In this document: positions 27,195 to 34,372 of the stretch, one piece after another
Layout: each line of letters begins with the position of its first letter
Position numbering within the stretch: position 1 is the stretch's first letter
DNA from: an uncultured Flavobacterium sp.
GTDB taxonomy: Bacteria; Bacteroidota; Bacteroidia; Flavobacteriales; Flavobacteriaceae
Direction of reading: 5' to 3'
Assembly (NCBI GenBank): GCA_937773775.1
Contig: CALJVL010000027.1
Location: forward strand, 1-34,372
DNA length: 34,372 nucleotides
The notes under the pieces: generated by a model
What the model saw: the letters and a program-made list of their open reading frames with translations, nothing else
Told to the model about the DNA's origin: nothing
The model's database searches: none
Program-made: the position numbers and the translations under genes

Positions 27195-28601
27195 TTAGTT
27201 ATTCCACTCGGTATGGAATATACCATTAGTATCCGTACGCTCATAGGTATGAGCCCCGAAGTAGTCGCGCAATGCTTGTATCAGGTTAGTCGGGAGTTTT
27301 TCTGATCGATAAGCGTCAAAATAGGCTAAGGAGTTCATTAGACCTGCAATAGGTATCCCTTTTTGAACGGCAAATTGAACGGTATTCCTTATGCTGGATT
27401 GATTCTCGTTTAAGGTCTTTGCGATACTATCATCGAGCAGTATGTTTTTAAGTTCCCCGTTTTTGGCATAAGCCTGACGGAAATCTTCCAATACTGTGGA
27501 ACGAATAATACATCCACCGCGCCAAATCTTAGCTATGGTCTCTAGATTCAGATCATAGTTGTATTCAGTTGAAGCTTTAGTTAACAAGGCTAATCCTTGG
27601 GCATAAGTAATTAATATAGAAAAATGTAAAGCCCCTTTAAGTGTTTCTATGGCTAAAGGAAGGTCAGTCTTAGTTTGTTCCACATTCCAAATCAATTTTG
27701 AGGAAGCCTCAATCCTTTCTGGTTTGTTTTTAGACATTTCCCTCATTGCAACGGCAGCATCTACTGTTGGAAGGGGAACTTCTAAGTCCATGGCATTTTG
27801 AGAAGTCCATTTTCCAGTTCCTTTGGATTTCGCCCAGTCGGAAATGCGATTTATTAGCATCTCTCCGTCGGTATCTTTTTTCTTTAGAATGTGTCCTGTT
27901 ATTTCAATCAGGTAGGATTCGAGTTCGGTATCATTCCAGTCTCCAAATACTTTTTGAATTGTAGTATCGTCTAGTTCGTAACCGCGTTTCATAAGATCAT
28001 ATGCCTCCGAAATAAGCTGCATAATACCATATTCAATTCCGTTATGAGCCATTTTTACGTAGTTCCCAGCAGATCCGTTGCCTAAGTATTCTACGCAGGG
28101 TTCCCCATTGACTTTTGCTGCTATAGATTCAAAAATAGGACGTAAGCTTTCATAGGCTTCTTTATTACCTCCTGGCATAAGGCTAGGACCAAAACGTGCT
28201 CCTTTTTCGCCTCCGGAGATTCCCATTCCAAAAAAATGGATGCCTTTGGCTGATAATTCTGTAAATCTTCGGTCGGTATCTGTAAAGTAGGTATTTCCAC
28301 CGTCGATAAGAATATCTCCTTTATCTAAGTAGGGTAGTAGGCTTTCAATAGCTTTGTCTACAGGCTTTCCTGCTGGGACAAGCAACATAATTGCCCGTGG
28401 CTGCTTTATCAGTCCTACAAACTCTTTAACATCTATAGTTGCCTTGATTCGGTGTTGTGGATTCGCTTCCTTTGTCAGAGAGAAAACTTTATCGACATCT
28501 AAATCTAAACCAGCTACAGCATATTTTTGGTCGGCCATATTTAAGAGTAGGTTGCGACCCATTACACCCAAGCCAATTATACCAAAATCAAATGTGTTCA
28601 T
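27195..28601 (-). CDS. gnd: 6-phosphogluconate dehydrogenase, decarboxylating
   Basis: This encodes 468 residues, the standard length. The NAD(P) motif is IGLGVMGRNLLLNMA at the N-terminus. Other signatures are DGGNTYFTDTDRR, the substrate motif FGMGISGGEKGARFGPSLMPGG, and the catalytic-lysine segment GNYVKMAHNGIEYG. The C-terminal helical block IWRGGCIIRS is complete. It converts 6-phosphogluconate to ribulose-5-phosphate and CO2. In this cluster that product is the formaldehyde acceptor used by the hxlA enzyme. The zwf start lies 17 bp beyond its stop. Upstream, a terminator-like hairpin separates it from hxlA. Confidence 0.96.
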   Translation of the reverse strand: MNTFDFGIIGLGVMGRNLLLNMADQKYAVAGLDLDVDKVFSLTKEANPQHRIKATIDVKEFVGLIKQPRAIMLLVPAGKPVDKAIESLLPYLDKGDILIDGGNTYFTDTDRRFTELSAKGIHFFGMGISGGEKGARFGPSLMPGGNKEAYESLRPIFESIAAKVNGEPCVEYLGNGSAGNYVKMAHNGIEYGIMQLISEAYDLMKRGYELDDTTIQKVFGDWNDTELESYLIEITGHILKKKDTDGEMLINRISDWAKSKGTGKWTSQNAMDLEVPLPTVDAAVAMREMSKNKPERIEASSKLIWNVEQTKTDLPLAIETLKGALHFSILITYAQGLALLTKASTEYNYDLNLETIAKIWRGGCIIRSTVLEDFRQAYAKNGELKNILLDDSIAKTLNENQSSIRNTVQFAVQKGIPIAGLMNSLAYFDAYRSEKLPTNLIQALRDYFGAHTYERTDTNGIFHTEWNN

Positions 28602-28626
28602 AATTAGTTTCTAAATTTATTATTGC

Positions 28627-28666
28627 AAAAAAAAGGCTGGGCTTTATACAAATATAAAGTCCCGCC
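28627..28666 (-). terminator. Terminator/attenuator hairpin between hxlA and gnd
   Basis: On the minus strand GGCGGGACTTTATA pairs with TATAAAGCCCAGCC (complement of 28635-28666), with small bulges, and an eight-T tract follows (complement of 28627-28634). It begins about 12 bases after the hxlA stop. It would partly separate hxlBA expression from gnd-zwf-pgl. Confidence 0.65.
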
Positions 28667-28678
28667 AAAATTAGTCAA

Positions 28679-29320
28679 TTATGCTACAGTAACGCTATTT
28701 ATAGCTTCTTTTAATGCTTTTGCAGCAGCAGCGGGATCTTCAGCACCATAAATGGCACCACCTGCAACAGCAACTTCTGCACCAGCAGCTACAACATCTT
28801 TTATTGTATCAATGTTTACACCACCTGCTACAGAGAAGGGAACTTTTGCTAGTCTACCTTCACTAATAAGTGTTTGTACAGAGTATCCTGCTAAAGCTTG
28901 TTCGTCAAGACCAGCATGTAACTCAACAAAAGCAACTCCAAAAGCAGTTACTTCTTTAGCTCTTTGTATTCTGTCCTTAACTCCAATAGTATCAACTACT
29001 ACCTTTTTACCGTATTTTTTTGCAGCTTCTACAGCACCTTTTATGGTAGCATCATCTACAGCACCCATAACGGTTACTAAATCCGCTCCAGCTTTAAATG
29101 CTATTTCAGCCTCTAGTGAACCAGTATCAGCAATTTTCATGTCTGCAAAGATTAATTTGTCAGGAAAAGCTGTTTTCATTGCGGTTACCACTTGAATGCC
29201 TTCGGCTTTGATTAGTGGTGTTCCTAATTCTATAATATCTACGTAAGGTGCTACTTTATGTGCTACTTCTAATGCCGCTTCTGTAGTAAGTAAATCAATT
29301 GCGACTTGTAATTTTGTCAT
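28679..29320 (-). CDS. hxlA: 3-hexulose-6-phosphate synthase
   Basis: This encodes 213 residues of the orotidine-decarboxylase superfamily, HPS branch. The first strand QVAIDL carries Asp9, Glu31 follows in IIELGTPLI, and the signature ADMKIADTG carries Asp60, Lys62 and Asp65. The phosphate-binding C-terminal strands are PFSVAGGVN and VAVAGGAIYG. HPS condenses formaldehyde with ribulose-5-phosphate to hexulose-6-phosphate. KGPDC (UlaD) and OMPDC are related, but the partner gene hxlB directly upstream and the LEAEIAFKAGADLVTVMG segment favour HPS. The sequence is alanine-rich and looks closer to proteobacterial methylotroph enzymes than to the Bacillus type, from memory of those families. Confidence 0.9.
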   Translation of the reverse strand: MTKLQVAIDLLTTEAALEVAHKVAPYVDIIELGTPLIKAEGIQVVTAMKTAFPDKLIFADMKIADTGSLEAEIAFKAGADLVTVMGAVDDATIKGAVEAAKKYGKKVVVDTIGVKDRIQRAKEVTAFGVAFVELHAGLDEQALAGYSVQTLISEGRLAKVPFSVAGGVNIDTIKDVVAAGAEVAVAGGAIYGAEDPAAAAKALKEAINSVTVA

Positions 29321-29363
29321 GTCTAAAATGTTTAAAAAAATTAATAATATATAAAAAAAATCG

Positions 29364-29930
29364 TTATTCTAGGTTGGCGTGTTTGGGCCATAGGTCTTCT
29401 TTGGTCAATTCTGATTCTTGCCAAAGCGACATAAAGACGCCTTCCAGTATAAGTAATGTAAATTGTTCAAAAAGGCTGCCTGCATATTGCTTTGAGACCG
29501 AAACCCCAAAGTCAGTTTTTGTTGCCGCTTTTATGAATATCATATGGTCTGCCACTTCCGCTAATTTGCTTTCTGCATCGGCAGTCAGCGCAATAACGGT
29601 AGCCTTTTGACTTTTCGCTTTAACCGCTGATGAGAGTACTGAAGAAGTCGTACCTGAGCCTGATGCCAGAAGTAACAAATCTCCTTCGAGAATAGCAGGT
29701 GTATTCGTTTCACCTACAATGAATACGGTGTACCCCAAATGCATAAACCGCATGGCTGCCATTTTTAATGCAAGTCCACTTCTCCCAGCTGCCATTACAA
29801 AAATTCGTTTGGCTTGTTTAATTTCGTGAACCAAAACCTTTATCTGTTGGGGGTCAATCTCATTTGCTAATTGTAGATTTTCCTCCAAAATAACAAGCAG
29901 GTTTTTATTTGTCAAAGTATCTCTGTTCAT
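29364..29930 (-). CDS. hxlB: 6-phospho-3-hexuloisomerase
   Basis: This encodes 188 residues with one SIS (sugar isomerase) domain at roughly residues 35-155. Signature segments are FVMAAGRSGLALKMAAMRFMHLG, VGETNTPAI and LLLLASGSGTTSSVL. The enzyme isomerises 3-hexulose-6-phosphate to fructose-6-phosphate and completes formaldehyde fixation begun by HxlA. It is first in the cluster, 43 bp upstream of hxlA. The start ATG at 29930 is preceded by an approximately 240-base leader from a candidate promoter near 30173. Confidence 0.92.
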   Translation of the reverse strand: MNRDTLTNKNLLVILEENLQLANEIDPQQIKVLVHEIKQAKRIFVMAAGRSGLALKMAAMRFMHLGYTVFIVGETNTPAILEGDLLLLASGSGTTSSVLSSAVKAKSQKATVIALTADAESKLAEVADHMIFIKAATKTDFGVSVSKQYAGSLFEQFTLLILEGVFMSLWQESELTKEDLWPKHANLE

Positions 29931-30074
29931 ATTGTTTTCTTTTTAAATAAGGTAGTTTGCTCATCAGATTGTTCAAATTATCACGCTAATAAAATCAGGT
30001 AATTTTGATGACTGTTTTTTTGAGTTTCTACTTATTAGTTTTGCTAGACTGCAACCACAGGAAACATTTATGTA

Positions 30075-30098
30075 TTAATTCGTCAGATGCTGAATTAA
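30075..30098. promoter_or_regulatory. Imperfect palindrome in the hxlB leader, candidate operator
   Basis: TTAAT, TCG, TCAG, ATG, CTGA, ATTAA: a dyad with two stem blocks and a three-base bulge, lying between the candidate promoter and hxlB. It could bind the adjacent AraC-type regulator or form an RNA hairpin. No direct evidence. Confidence 0.25.
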
Positions 30099-30172
30099 AC
30101 GAAATAATTAGCCCGTAATAGCTTTTTTGCAGCAACACTTTCTGTTTATATGGATAGTGTTAATTACTTGTG

Positions 30173-30180
30173 CAAAGATA
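30173..30180 (-). promoter_or_regulatory. Putative -7 promoter box for hxlBA
   Basis: On the minus strand this reads TATCTTTG, a match to TAnnTTTG, in the gap between the AraC-type gene and hxlB. No canonical -33 TTTG at the expected spacing, which would fit activator-dependent transcription. Confidence 0.4.
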
Positions 30181-30216
30181 CGTGAGCAGGGAAGGAAGGA
30201 TGTTATATAAACAAGA

Positions 30217-31105
30217 CTATGCGGTATAAATTTGCGCCAGTTCGTTTTGAAGGTCGGTTGGAGTTTCCTTCAGTTTTGATTTTACAAATTTATTAAGTGC
30301 AGATGGGGAACTAAATCCAAGGTCAAATGCAATTTCTTTGTGTGATAGATCAGAAAACAATAATTGTCTCTTAATTTCTGTAAGTATTCGGTTATGTATA
30401 GCATTAATTGCGGTTTCACCAGAATACTTTTTATTTAGTGCATTGAGCTTTTTACTGCTGATAGCAAGTTCTAATGCATAGTATTGTACGGTACGCTCGC
30501 TTTTATATTGATGGTTCAAAAGTTTTTTGAAGGCAATATAAGTGTTTTGGTCTGCGCCCTGAGTGTCATGCTGTAAAACAGGATGTAGACCGTGTATCGA
30601 TTCTATGAGCCCTAAAAGGACAATTTTGATATAAAAAACGGGCCTGTTCTTTTTTAACAAGACTAGGATAATTGTAAATATCTTGTATGTTTTTTATAAT
30701 AGGAAGCACCTGCTCAAATTCAAGGCTAGAGAGTGCAGTGTTATTAAGGTGGACGGATAGGTTAACGTTGTAAGGACTTAGTTCATTTTTCAAGATATCC
30801 GAACAAAACAATACTTCTTCAAATAATATAATTTTGCCTGTCAAATCACTAGAAAGATTTGACACGAAGTGGATTTGATCTGGAAATAGAATGGAAATTT
30901 TTCCTGCTTTTAAAAAATGTATTTTGTCTTCGATATGTACTTTAATATTTCCAGATTCCACTAGGATAATACAAAAATGATCTTTTTTATGTGGTTTCAA
31001 ATAATCTACAACACTTGCTGTTCCGAGATCAAAAACTCGGAAGGACAAATTTTTATCATCCGTTTTTTGAATATTTTTCTTAATCTCAAACCTCTTTAAA
31101 TACAT
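30217..31105 (-). CDS. AraC-family transcriptional regulator, frameshifted as sequenced
   Basis: ATG 31105 opens an N-terminal cupin-like sensor region (DHFCIILVESGNIKVHIEDK, then ISILFPDQIHFV). The frame is diverted by one extra base in the A6 run at 30633-30638 (plus strand). With that base removed the reading passes directly from KKEQARF into YIKIVLLGLIESIHGL. The C-terminal AraC DNA-binding domain is then complete, with two helix-turn-helix units around LELAISSKKLNALNKKYSGE and HKEIAFDLGFSSPSALNKFVK. The repaired length is 295 residues. It lies 286 bp upstream of hxlB in the same orientation and is the natural candidate regulator of the cluster. The TTG at 31129 is a less likely start. 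Confidence 0.8.
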
Positions 31106-31454
31106 AGGATATTTTTTAGATAAGTGCAAATCGATGTGAAATCAGCAACTTTAATTCTGGAAGTTACTTGGAATATTATGCCCCATGCTACTTCTAACGA
31201 TTATTTATTAAATTTAAAAGGCTTATTTAGTCTAATTGTTTTCATCTAATAACTTTGGCGTCAATGCATGGCATTGTGAAACATATTAGAAATCAACAAT
31301 CAATAAATATTTTGCAAATATACCATTTATTGATTTTAAGAGAATGATTTAACTTAAAATTAAACTTTGACTAAATTCAGTTCTGTTCTTAGATCAGTAG
31401 TAAAGAATTTTTGTTTTTTAAATAAATGAATTTAACTAAGGGGTAAATGAATTA
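31106..31454. other. Intergenic region between the two-component genes and the AraC-type gene
   Basis: This is about 350 bp, AT-rich, with no gene. An ATTTTAAG/CTTAAAAT inverted repeat lies at 31333-31360 without a T-run. A candidate promoter box at 31315-31322 is listed separately. Confidence 0.5.
31315..31322 (-). promoter_or_regulatory. Putative -7 box for the AraC-type gene
   Basis: On the minus strand this reads TATATTTG, a perfect TAnnTTTG match, about 210 bases upstream of the ATG at 31105. The long leader makes the assignment uncertain. Confidence 0.35.
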
Positions 31455-31862
31455 TCAGTCAGCTGTAATTAGGTCCAGGAACTCCTTGTTAATAGGTTTT
31501 TGATGGAAGGAAACTACATTTGGATCATTGCAAACTCTAGTAATATCCTCATTACTAATAGAGCTTGAAACAATAAAGACTTTAGAATTTTCCTTTACAG
31601 CAGCGGGTAGTTTGTTGTAGGCTTCTAGGAATTCAAAACCAGAAAGATACGGCATGTATAAATCTAAAAAAATTATCTGAGGTAGTTCACTCATATTCTG
31701 ATTCTCCTCTAAATAAGTCAGCGCGTCGCTCGCTAACGAAAACGCTACTGTTATTTCACTAAAGTTATTATTGACAATTACTCGAGAGTACACGTAATGC
31801 TCGAAAAGGTCATCATCAATGATTATCACTTTTTTGAATTTTTGTCGTAGTTTGGTTTTCAT
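31455..31862 (-). CDS. Single-domain response regulator
   Basis: This encodes 135 residues from ATG 31862 (a TTG at 31883 is unlikely). It is a receiver domain only: acidic cluster KVIIIDDDLFEH, phospho-acceptor Asp67 in IIFLDLYMPYLSGFEF, conserved lysine Lys122 in FHQKPINKEF. All canonical residues are present, so it should accept phosphate, although no kinase gene lies next to it. It follows the LytTR gene by 68 bp on the same strand and is probably co-transcribed. Its overall pattern resembles the receiver at 15197. Confidence 0.9.
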   Translation of the reverse strand: MKTKLRQKFKKVIIIDDDLFEHYVYSRVIVNNNFSEITVAFSLASDALTYLEENQNMSELPQIIFLDLYMPYLSGFEFLEAYNKLPAAVKENSKVFIVSSSISNEDITRVCNDPNVVSFHQKPINKEFLDLITAD

Positions 31863-31930
31863 TTTTTTAGTTTTTAGGTACAATCATAAGAGAATATTTA
31901 ATACAAAAGAAAAAACAGCTTGATTATTTG

Positions 31931-32698
31931 TTAGTCTTTTATTTTAATAAATTTATTAAAATCTTCTTGTCGTCTTTTTGCCACAGGCAAAAAGATTCCA
32001 TTGGGAAATTCGCAGTAATATCCGTCTTTTTTTGAGATCTTCAGAACGTGATGTAGGTTTATTATATAGGGGTGGTGGATTCTAAAAAAAAGATTAGAAT
32101 CGAGGATTGAATTGTATTCCTTTAAATTTTTACTAGACGTAACCTTCTTACCGTTAAGGAGAAAGAAAGTAGTGTATCTTCCGTCGGCTTGGCAATACAT
32201 AATTTCTTTCATTGGGATGAGTTCAATATTATCTAAGGAGGAAACAGCAACAAAACCATGTGGCTGACTTGAAGAGTTTAAAATATCTATTGTATTAATT
32301 TTCTGGTTTTGGTAGGAGCGTTCCATTTTAATGTATTTGATTGCTTTATAAACTGCCAAAATAAGGTCGTTGCATTCGACTGGGTTTAAAATGAAGTCAA
32401 TTGCATTTTGTTTGAATGCCATTAAAGCATCTTCTTTGTGGCCAGAAATAAATACCAGTTTCGGAAGGTTCTGTTCTAACTGCGAAAACTTTTTAAAAAA
32501 AGTATCTTCCTTAAATGAAATACTTAAAAATACGAGATCTGGTTTATGTATTTTTATACTATTGATTCCTTCAGTTACAGAACTAGTATCGCTAACTATT
32601 TTGAGAATCATAAAATTTTCTTCCTCAAACTTTTTGATCTTTTGTGTAACATCATTTTCTTCTACAATAATAACGGCATTAATAATAGTCATAGGCAT
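31931..32698 (-). CDS. LytTR-family transcriptional regulator with a degenerate receiver domain
   Basis: This encodes 255 residues. Residues 5-125 fold like a receiver (NAVIIVEENDVTQ; PDLVFLSISF; LVFISGHKEDALMAF; AIDFILNPVE), but the phospho-acceptor aspartate position is Ser59 and the invariant lysine position is Asn105. A LytTR DNA-binding domain occupies residues 150-250 (IMYCQADGRYTTFFLLNG, then FFRIHHPYIINLHHV). It should bind DNA direct repeats, but it cannot be phosphorylated in the standard way. ATG 32698 and ATG 32692 are both possible starts. It is the first of a two-gene unit with the intact stand-alone receiver. Confidence 0.88.
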   Translation of the reverse strand: MPMTIINAVIIVEENDVTQKIKKFEEENFMILKIVSDTSSVTEGINSIKIHKPDLVFLSISFKEDTFFKKFSQLEQNLPKLVFISGHKEDALMAFKQNAIDFILNPVECNDLILAVYKAIKYIKMERSYQNQKINTIDILNSSSQPHGFVAVSSLDNIELIPMKEIMYCQADGRYTTFFLLNGKKVTSSKNLKEYNSILDSNLFFRIHHPYIINLHHVLKISKKDGYYCEFPNGIFLPVAKRRQEDFNKFIKIKD

Positions 32699-33131
32699 AG
32701 GTTATTTTTGGGGGGACTAATTTTTTAAATTTCACGAACACTTTTGATTCTCAAATTAGCGGTGGTGGTATAGAGTTAAGCCGTTAAATTTACCTTTGTT
32801 ATTTTGTTTTTTTTTTAAATGTACTGAGGAGGTAAACAATAGCTCTTTCGACTGATTTAGAAGTAATTATGAAATTAATAAATTTTAGTTGTTTTGTCTG
32901 CAATTTAGTGTTTAATTAGCAATAAAAACACGCTTTTATCAAATAATATTATGCTAAACTCCTTATTTTTATTATCTAACGACATTAAAAACTGCAACAT
33001 ATTTAAGCTGGCTTTTTTATCGCTGGATAAGAAATAGAGAATTCGTTTAAAACAAAATTAATAGGAGTAAAATCAATTGCTAGTAAAACAAAAAAATACT
33101 ACTTAACTTAGCCAATTAGCTTTTGAATACA
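32699..33131. other. Intergenic region between divergent genes
   Basis: This is about 430 bp separating the leftward LytTR gene from rightward kdsB. It is AT-rich, and I see no gene, RNA, hairpin terminator or perfect promoter box, though promoters for both sides must lie here. Confidence 0.5.
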
Positions 33132-33857
33132 ATGAAAATAATAGCCGTCATTCCCGCCCGTTACGCTTCAACACGATTTCCTGCCAAACTTATGCAGGAT
33201 TTGGGGGGTAAAACAGTCATTTTAAGAACCTACGAAGCCGCCTTGACCACTCGCTTGTTTGATGATGTTTTTGTAGTTACGGATTCAGATTTGATATATG
33301 ACGAGATAGTTTCGCATGGAGGCAAAGCAATCCGGAGTGTCAAAGAACATGAATCTGGTAGTGACCGCATTGCGGAAGCAATTGAAAATCTCGAAGTGGA
33401 TATCGTAGTAAACGTGCAGGGGGACGAACCTTTTATCAATGAGGAACCGCTGGCTAAACTAATAGAGATTTTTAGGAAAGATTCGTCAAAACAAGTGGAC
33501 TTGGCTTCTTTGATGCGAGAAATCAAGGACGAAGACGAAATCAACAACCCTAATAATGTGAAAGTTGTTACGGACCAAAACGGATTTGCATTGTATTTTT
33601 CACGTTCCGTAATTCCGTTTCCTAGGGAGAAAAATGTTGGAGTTCGTTACATGCAGCACATAGGAATTTATGCCTTCCGCAAGCAGGCATTGTCTGATTT
33701 TTATAGTTTACCCATGAAATCATTGGAAGCGTCAGAAAAACTGGAGCAATTGCGTTACCTAGAATTTGGAAGACGTATCAAAATGATCGAAACAACCCAT
33801 GTCGGAATCGGAATCGATACTCCCGAAGATTTGGAAAAGGCGAGAAGAATGCTATAG
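33132..33857 (+). CDS. kdsB: 3-deoxy-manno-octulosonate cytidylyltransferase (CMP-KDO synthetase)
   Basis: This encodes 241 residues from ATG 33132 ([20 protein letters not shown]). The TTG at 33123 is not needed. Family signatures are [12 protein letters not shown], the nucleotide-binding loop [20 protein letters not shown], and [10 protein letters not shown], with [10 protein letters not shown] in the C-terminal half. The enzyme couples KDO to CMP for attachment to lipid A in the lipopolysaccharide inner core, in the cytoplasm. It is a single gene; the M16 protease gene begins 141 bp downstream on the same strand and may be independent. Confidence 0.96.
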   Translation: MKIIAVIPARYASTRFPAKLMQDLGGKTVILRTYEAALTTRLFDDVFVVTDSDLIYDEIVSHGGKAIRSVKEHESGSDRIAEAIENLEVDIVVNVQGDEPFINEEPLAKLIEIFRKDSSKQVDLASLMREIKDEDEINNPNNVKVVTDQNGFALYFSRSVIPFPREKNVGVRYMQHIGIYAFRKQALSDFYSLPMKSLEASEKLEQLRYLEFGRRIKMIETTHVGIGIDTPEDLEKARRML

Positions 33858-33998
33858 TACATCTTATATTTCAGTTTTCAGATAATGGTTTCCGTAGTTG
33901 AAATGCTAGGCTTATGTTTTTAACGTAAGGTTATTGCCATAAAATTCACAACATTCATTTAAATTTAGTAGTTTTATCAGTAACTAATTTATTTAAAT

Positions 33999-34372
33999 AT
34001 GAAAAAAATAATGTTCCATCTTTTTCTTTTGCTGCCCTTATTGGGACAGGCGCAAATGAAAGCAGATGACGTAAAAACCTTTACCTTGACTAACGGAATG
34101 AAGTTTCTGGTAGTGGAAGACTTTTCTATCCCAAATGCGAATATGTACTTGTTCTACAAGGTAGGAAGCCGAAATGAATATCAAGGCATTACTGGTCTCT
34201 CTCATTTTTTTGAACACATGATGTTTAATGGGGCGAAAAAATACGGTCCAAAACTCTTTGACCAAACTATGGAGTTTAATGGAGGGGCAAATAATGCCTA
34301 TACCACGGAAAATGTCACAGTTTACACGAACTGGTTTCCGGCCTCATCTTCAGAAGTTATATTTGATCTTGA
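33999..34372 (+). CDS. M16-family zinc metalloprotease, N-terminal part (runs off window)
   Basis: This gives 124 codons from ATG 33999, open to the window end. Residues 1-19 are a signal peptide (MKKIMFHLFLLLPLLGQAQ). The inverted zinc motif HXXEH appears as HFFEHMMFNGAKKYGP near residue 70, and GGANNAYTTENVTVY follows as in the insulinase N-terminal domain. The exported location suggests a periplasmic peptidase. The second M16 domain and the downstream glutamate ligand lie outside the window. Confidence 0.9.
   Translation, partial: MKKIMFHLFLLLPLLGQAQMKADDVKTFTLTNGMKFLVVEDFSIPNANMYLFYKVGSRNEYQGITGLSHFFEHMMFNGAKKYGPKLFDQTMEFNGGANNAYTTENVTVYTNWFPASSSEVIFDL

Noticed and set aside
28752..29195. 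Plus-strand 147-residue open frame over hxlA
   Set aside because: It is the Ala/Thr/Ser-rich antisense shadow of hxlA, with no start context and no family resemblance.
31333..31360. ATTTTAAG/CTTAAAAT inverted repeat as terminator of the response regulator gene
   Set aside because: The stem is AT-only and weak, with no U-tract. Such repeats are expected by chance in this composition.
1..34372. CRISPR array, insertion sequence, prophage or tRNA-linked integration site
   Set aside because: I saw no regularly spaced repeats, transposase, integrase, phage structural gene or tRNA anywhere in the window.

Overview
The window looks like a chromosomal segment of a Flavobacterium-type Bacteroidetes. 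The evidence is the AT-rich DNA, the near absence of Shine-Dalgarno sequences, several TAnnTTTG-type -7 promoter boxes, a large secreted gliding/adhesin-type protein, a DUF3822-rsmD pair, and a DnaX lacking the zinc-module cysteines. It holds about 29 genes or gene remnants and one structural RNA, RNase P RNA.

Layout. 1-3403 (minus): the N-terminal part of a giant secreted adhesin-like protein, preceded by a small secreted protein. 4111-7630 (plus): a polyphosphate operon, sixA-like phosphatase, ppk1 and ppx. 7831-9563 (minus): dnaX, whose tau frame is reached only through an A10 slippery tract. 10176-10856: a small conserved gene and its decayed tandem copy. 10981-11296: rnpB. 11427-15598 (plus): a panE-like reductase, a broken outer-membrane protein gene, and a PAS histidine kinase with its response regulator. 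15605-17019 (minus): rsmD and DUF3822. 17173-18594 (plus): a RecD-like helicase, followed by a 692-bp tandem duplication that spans the 3' ends of the helicase and of the convergent usher gene. 19442-24273 (minus): a chaperone-usher-like surface fibre operon (DUF4402 subunit, PapD-like chaperone, membrane HisKA-only protein, usher-like protein). 24907-31105 (minus): an AraC-type regulator followed by hxlB-hxlA-gnd-zwf-pgl. 31455-32698 (minus): a LytTR protein with a degenerate receiver, and a stand-alone receiver. 33132-34372 (plus): kdsB and the start of an M16 zinc protease.

The most notable system is the hxlB-hxlA-gnd-zwf-pgl cluster. It encodes 6-phospho-3-hexuloisomerase, 3-hexulose-6-phosphate synthase, 6-phosphogluconate dehydrogenase, glucose-6-phosphate dehydrogenase and 6-phosphogluconolactonase. 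With a phosphoglucose isomerase from elsewhere, these enzymes make a closed dissimilatory ribulose-monophosphate cycle that oxidises formaldehyde to CO2 and yields NAD(P)H. The second is the DUF4402/chaperone/usher operon, with a terminator hairpin directly after the subunit gene and a truncated sensor kinase inside it.

Caveat. Several otherwise conserved genes (zwf twice, the usher gene, the araC-type gene) are broken by a single extra base in a homopolymer. Homopolymer-length sequencing errors are a serious possibility and also bear on the dnaX frameshift, although the dnaX event has the opposite sign and sits on a classical slippery heptamer.
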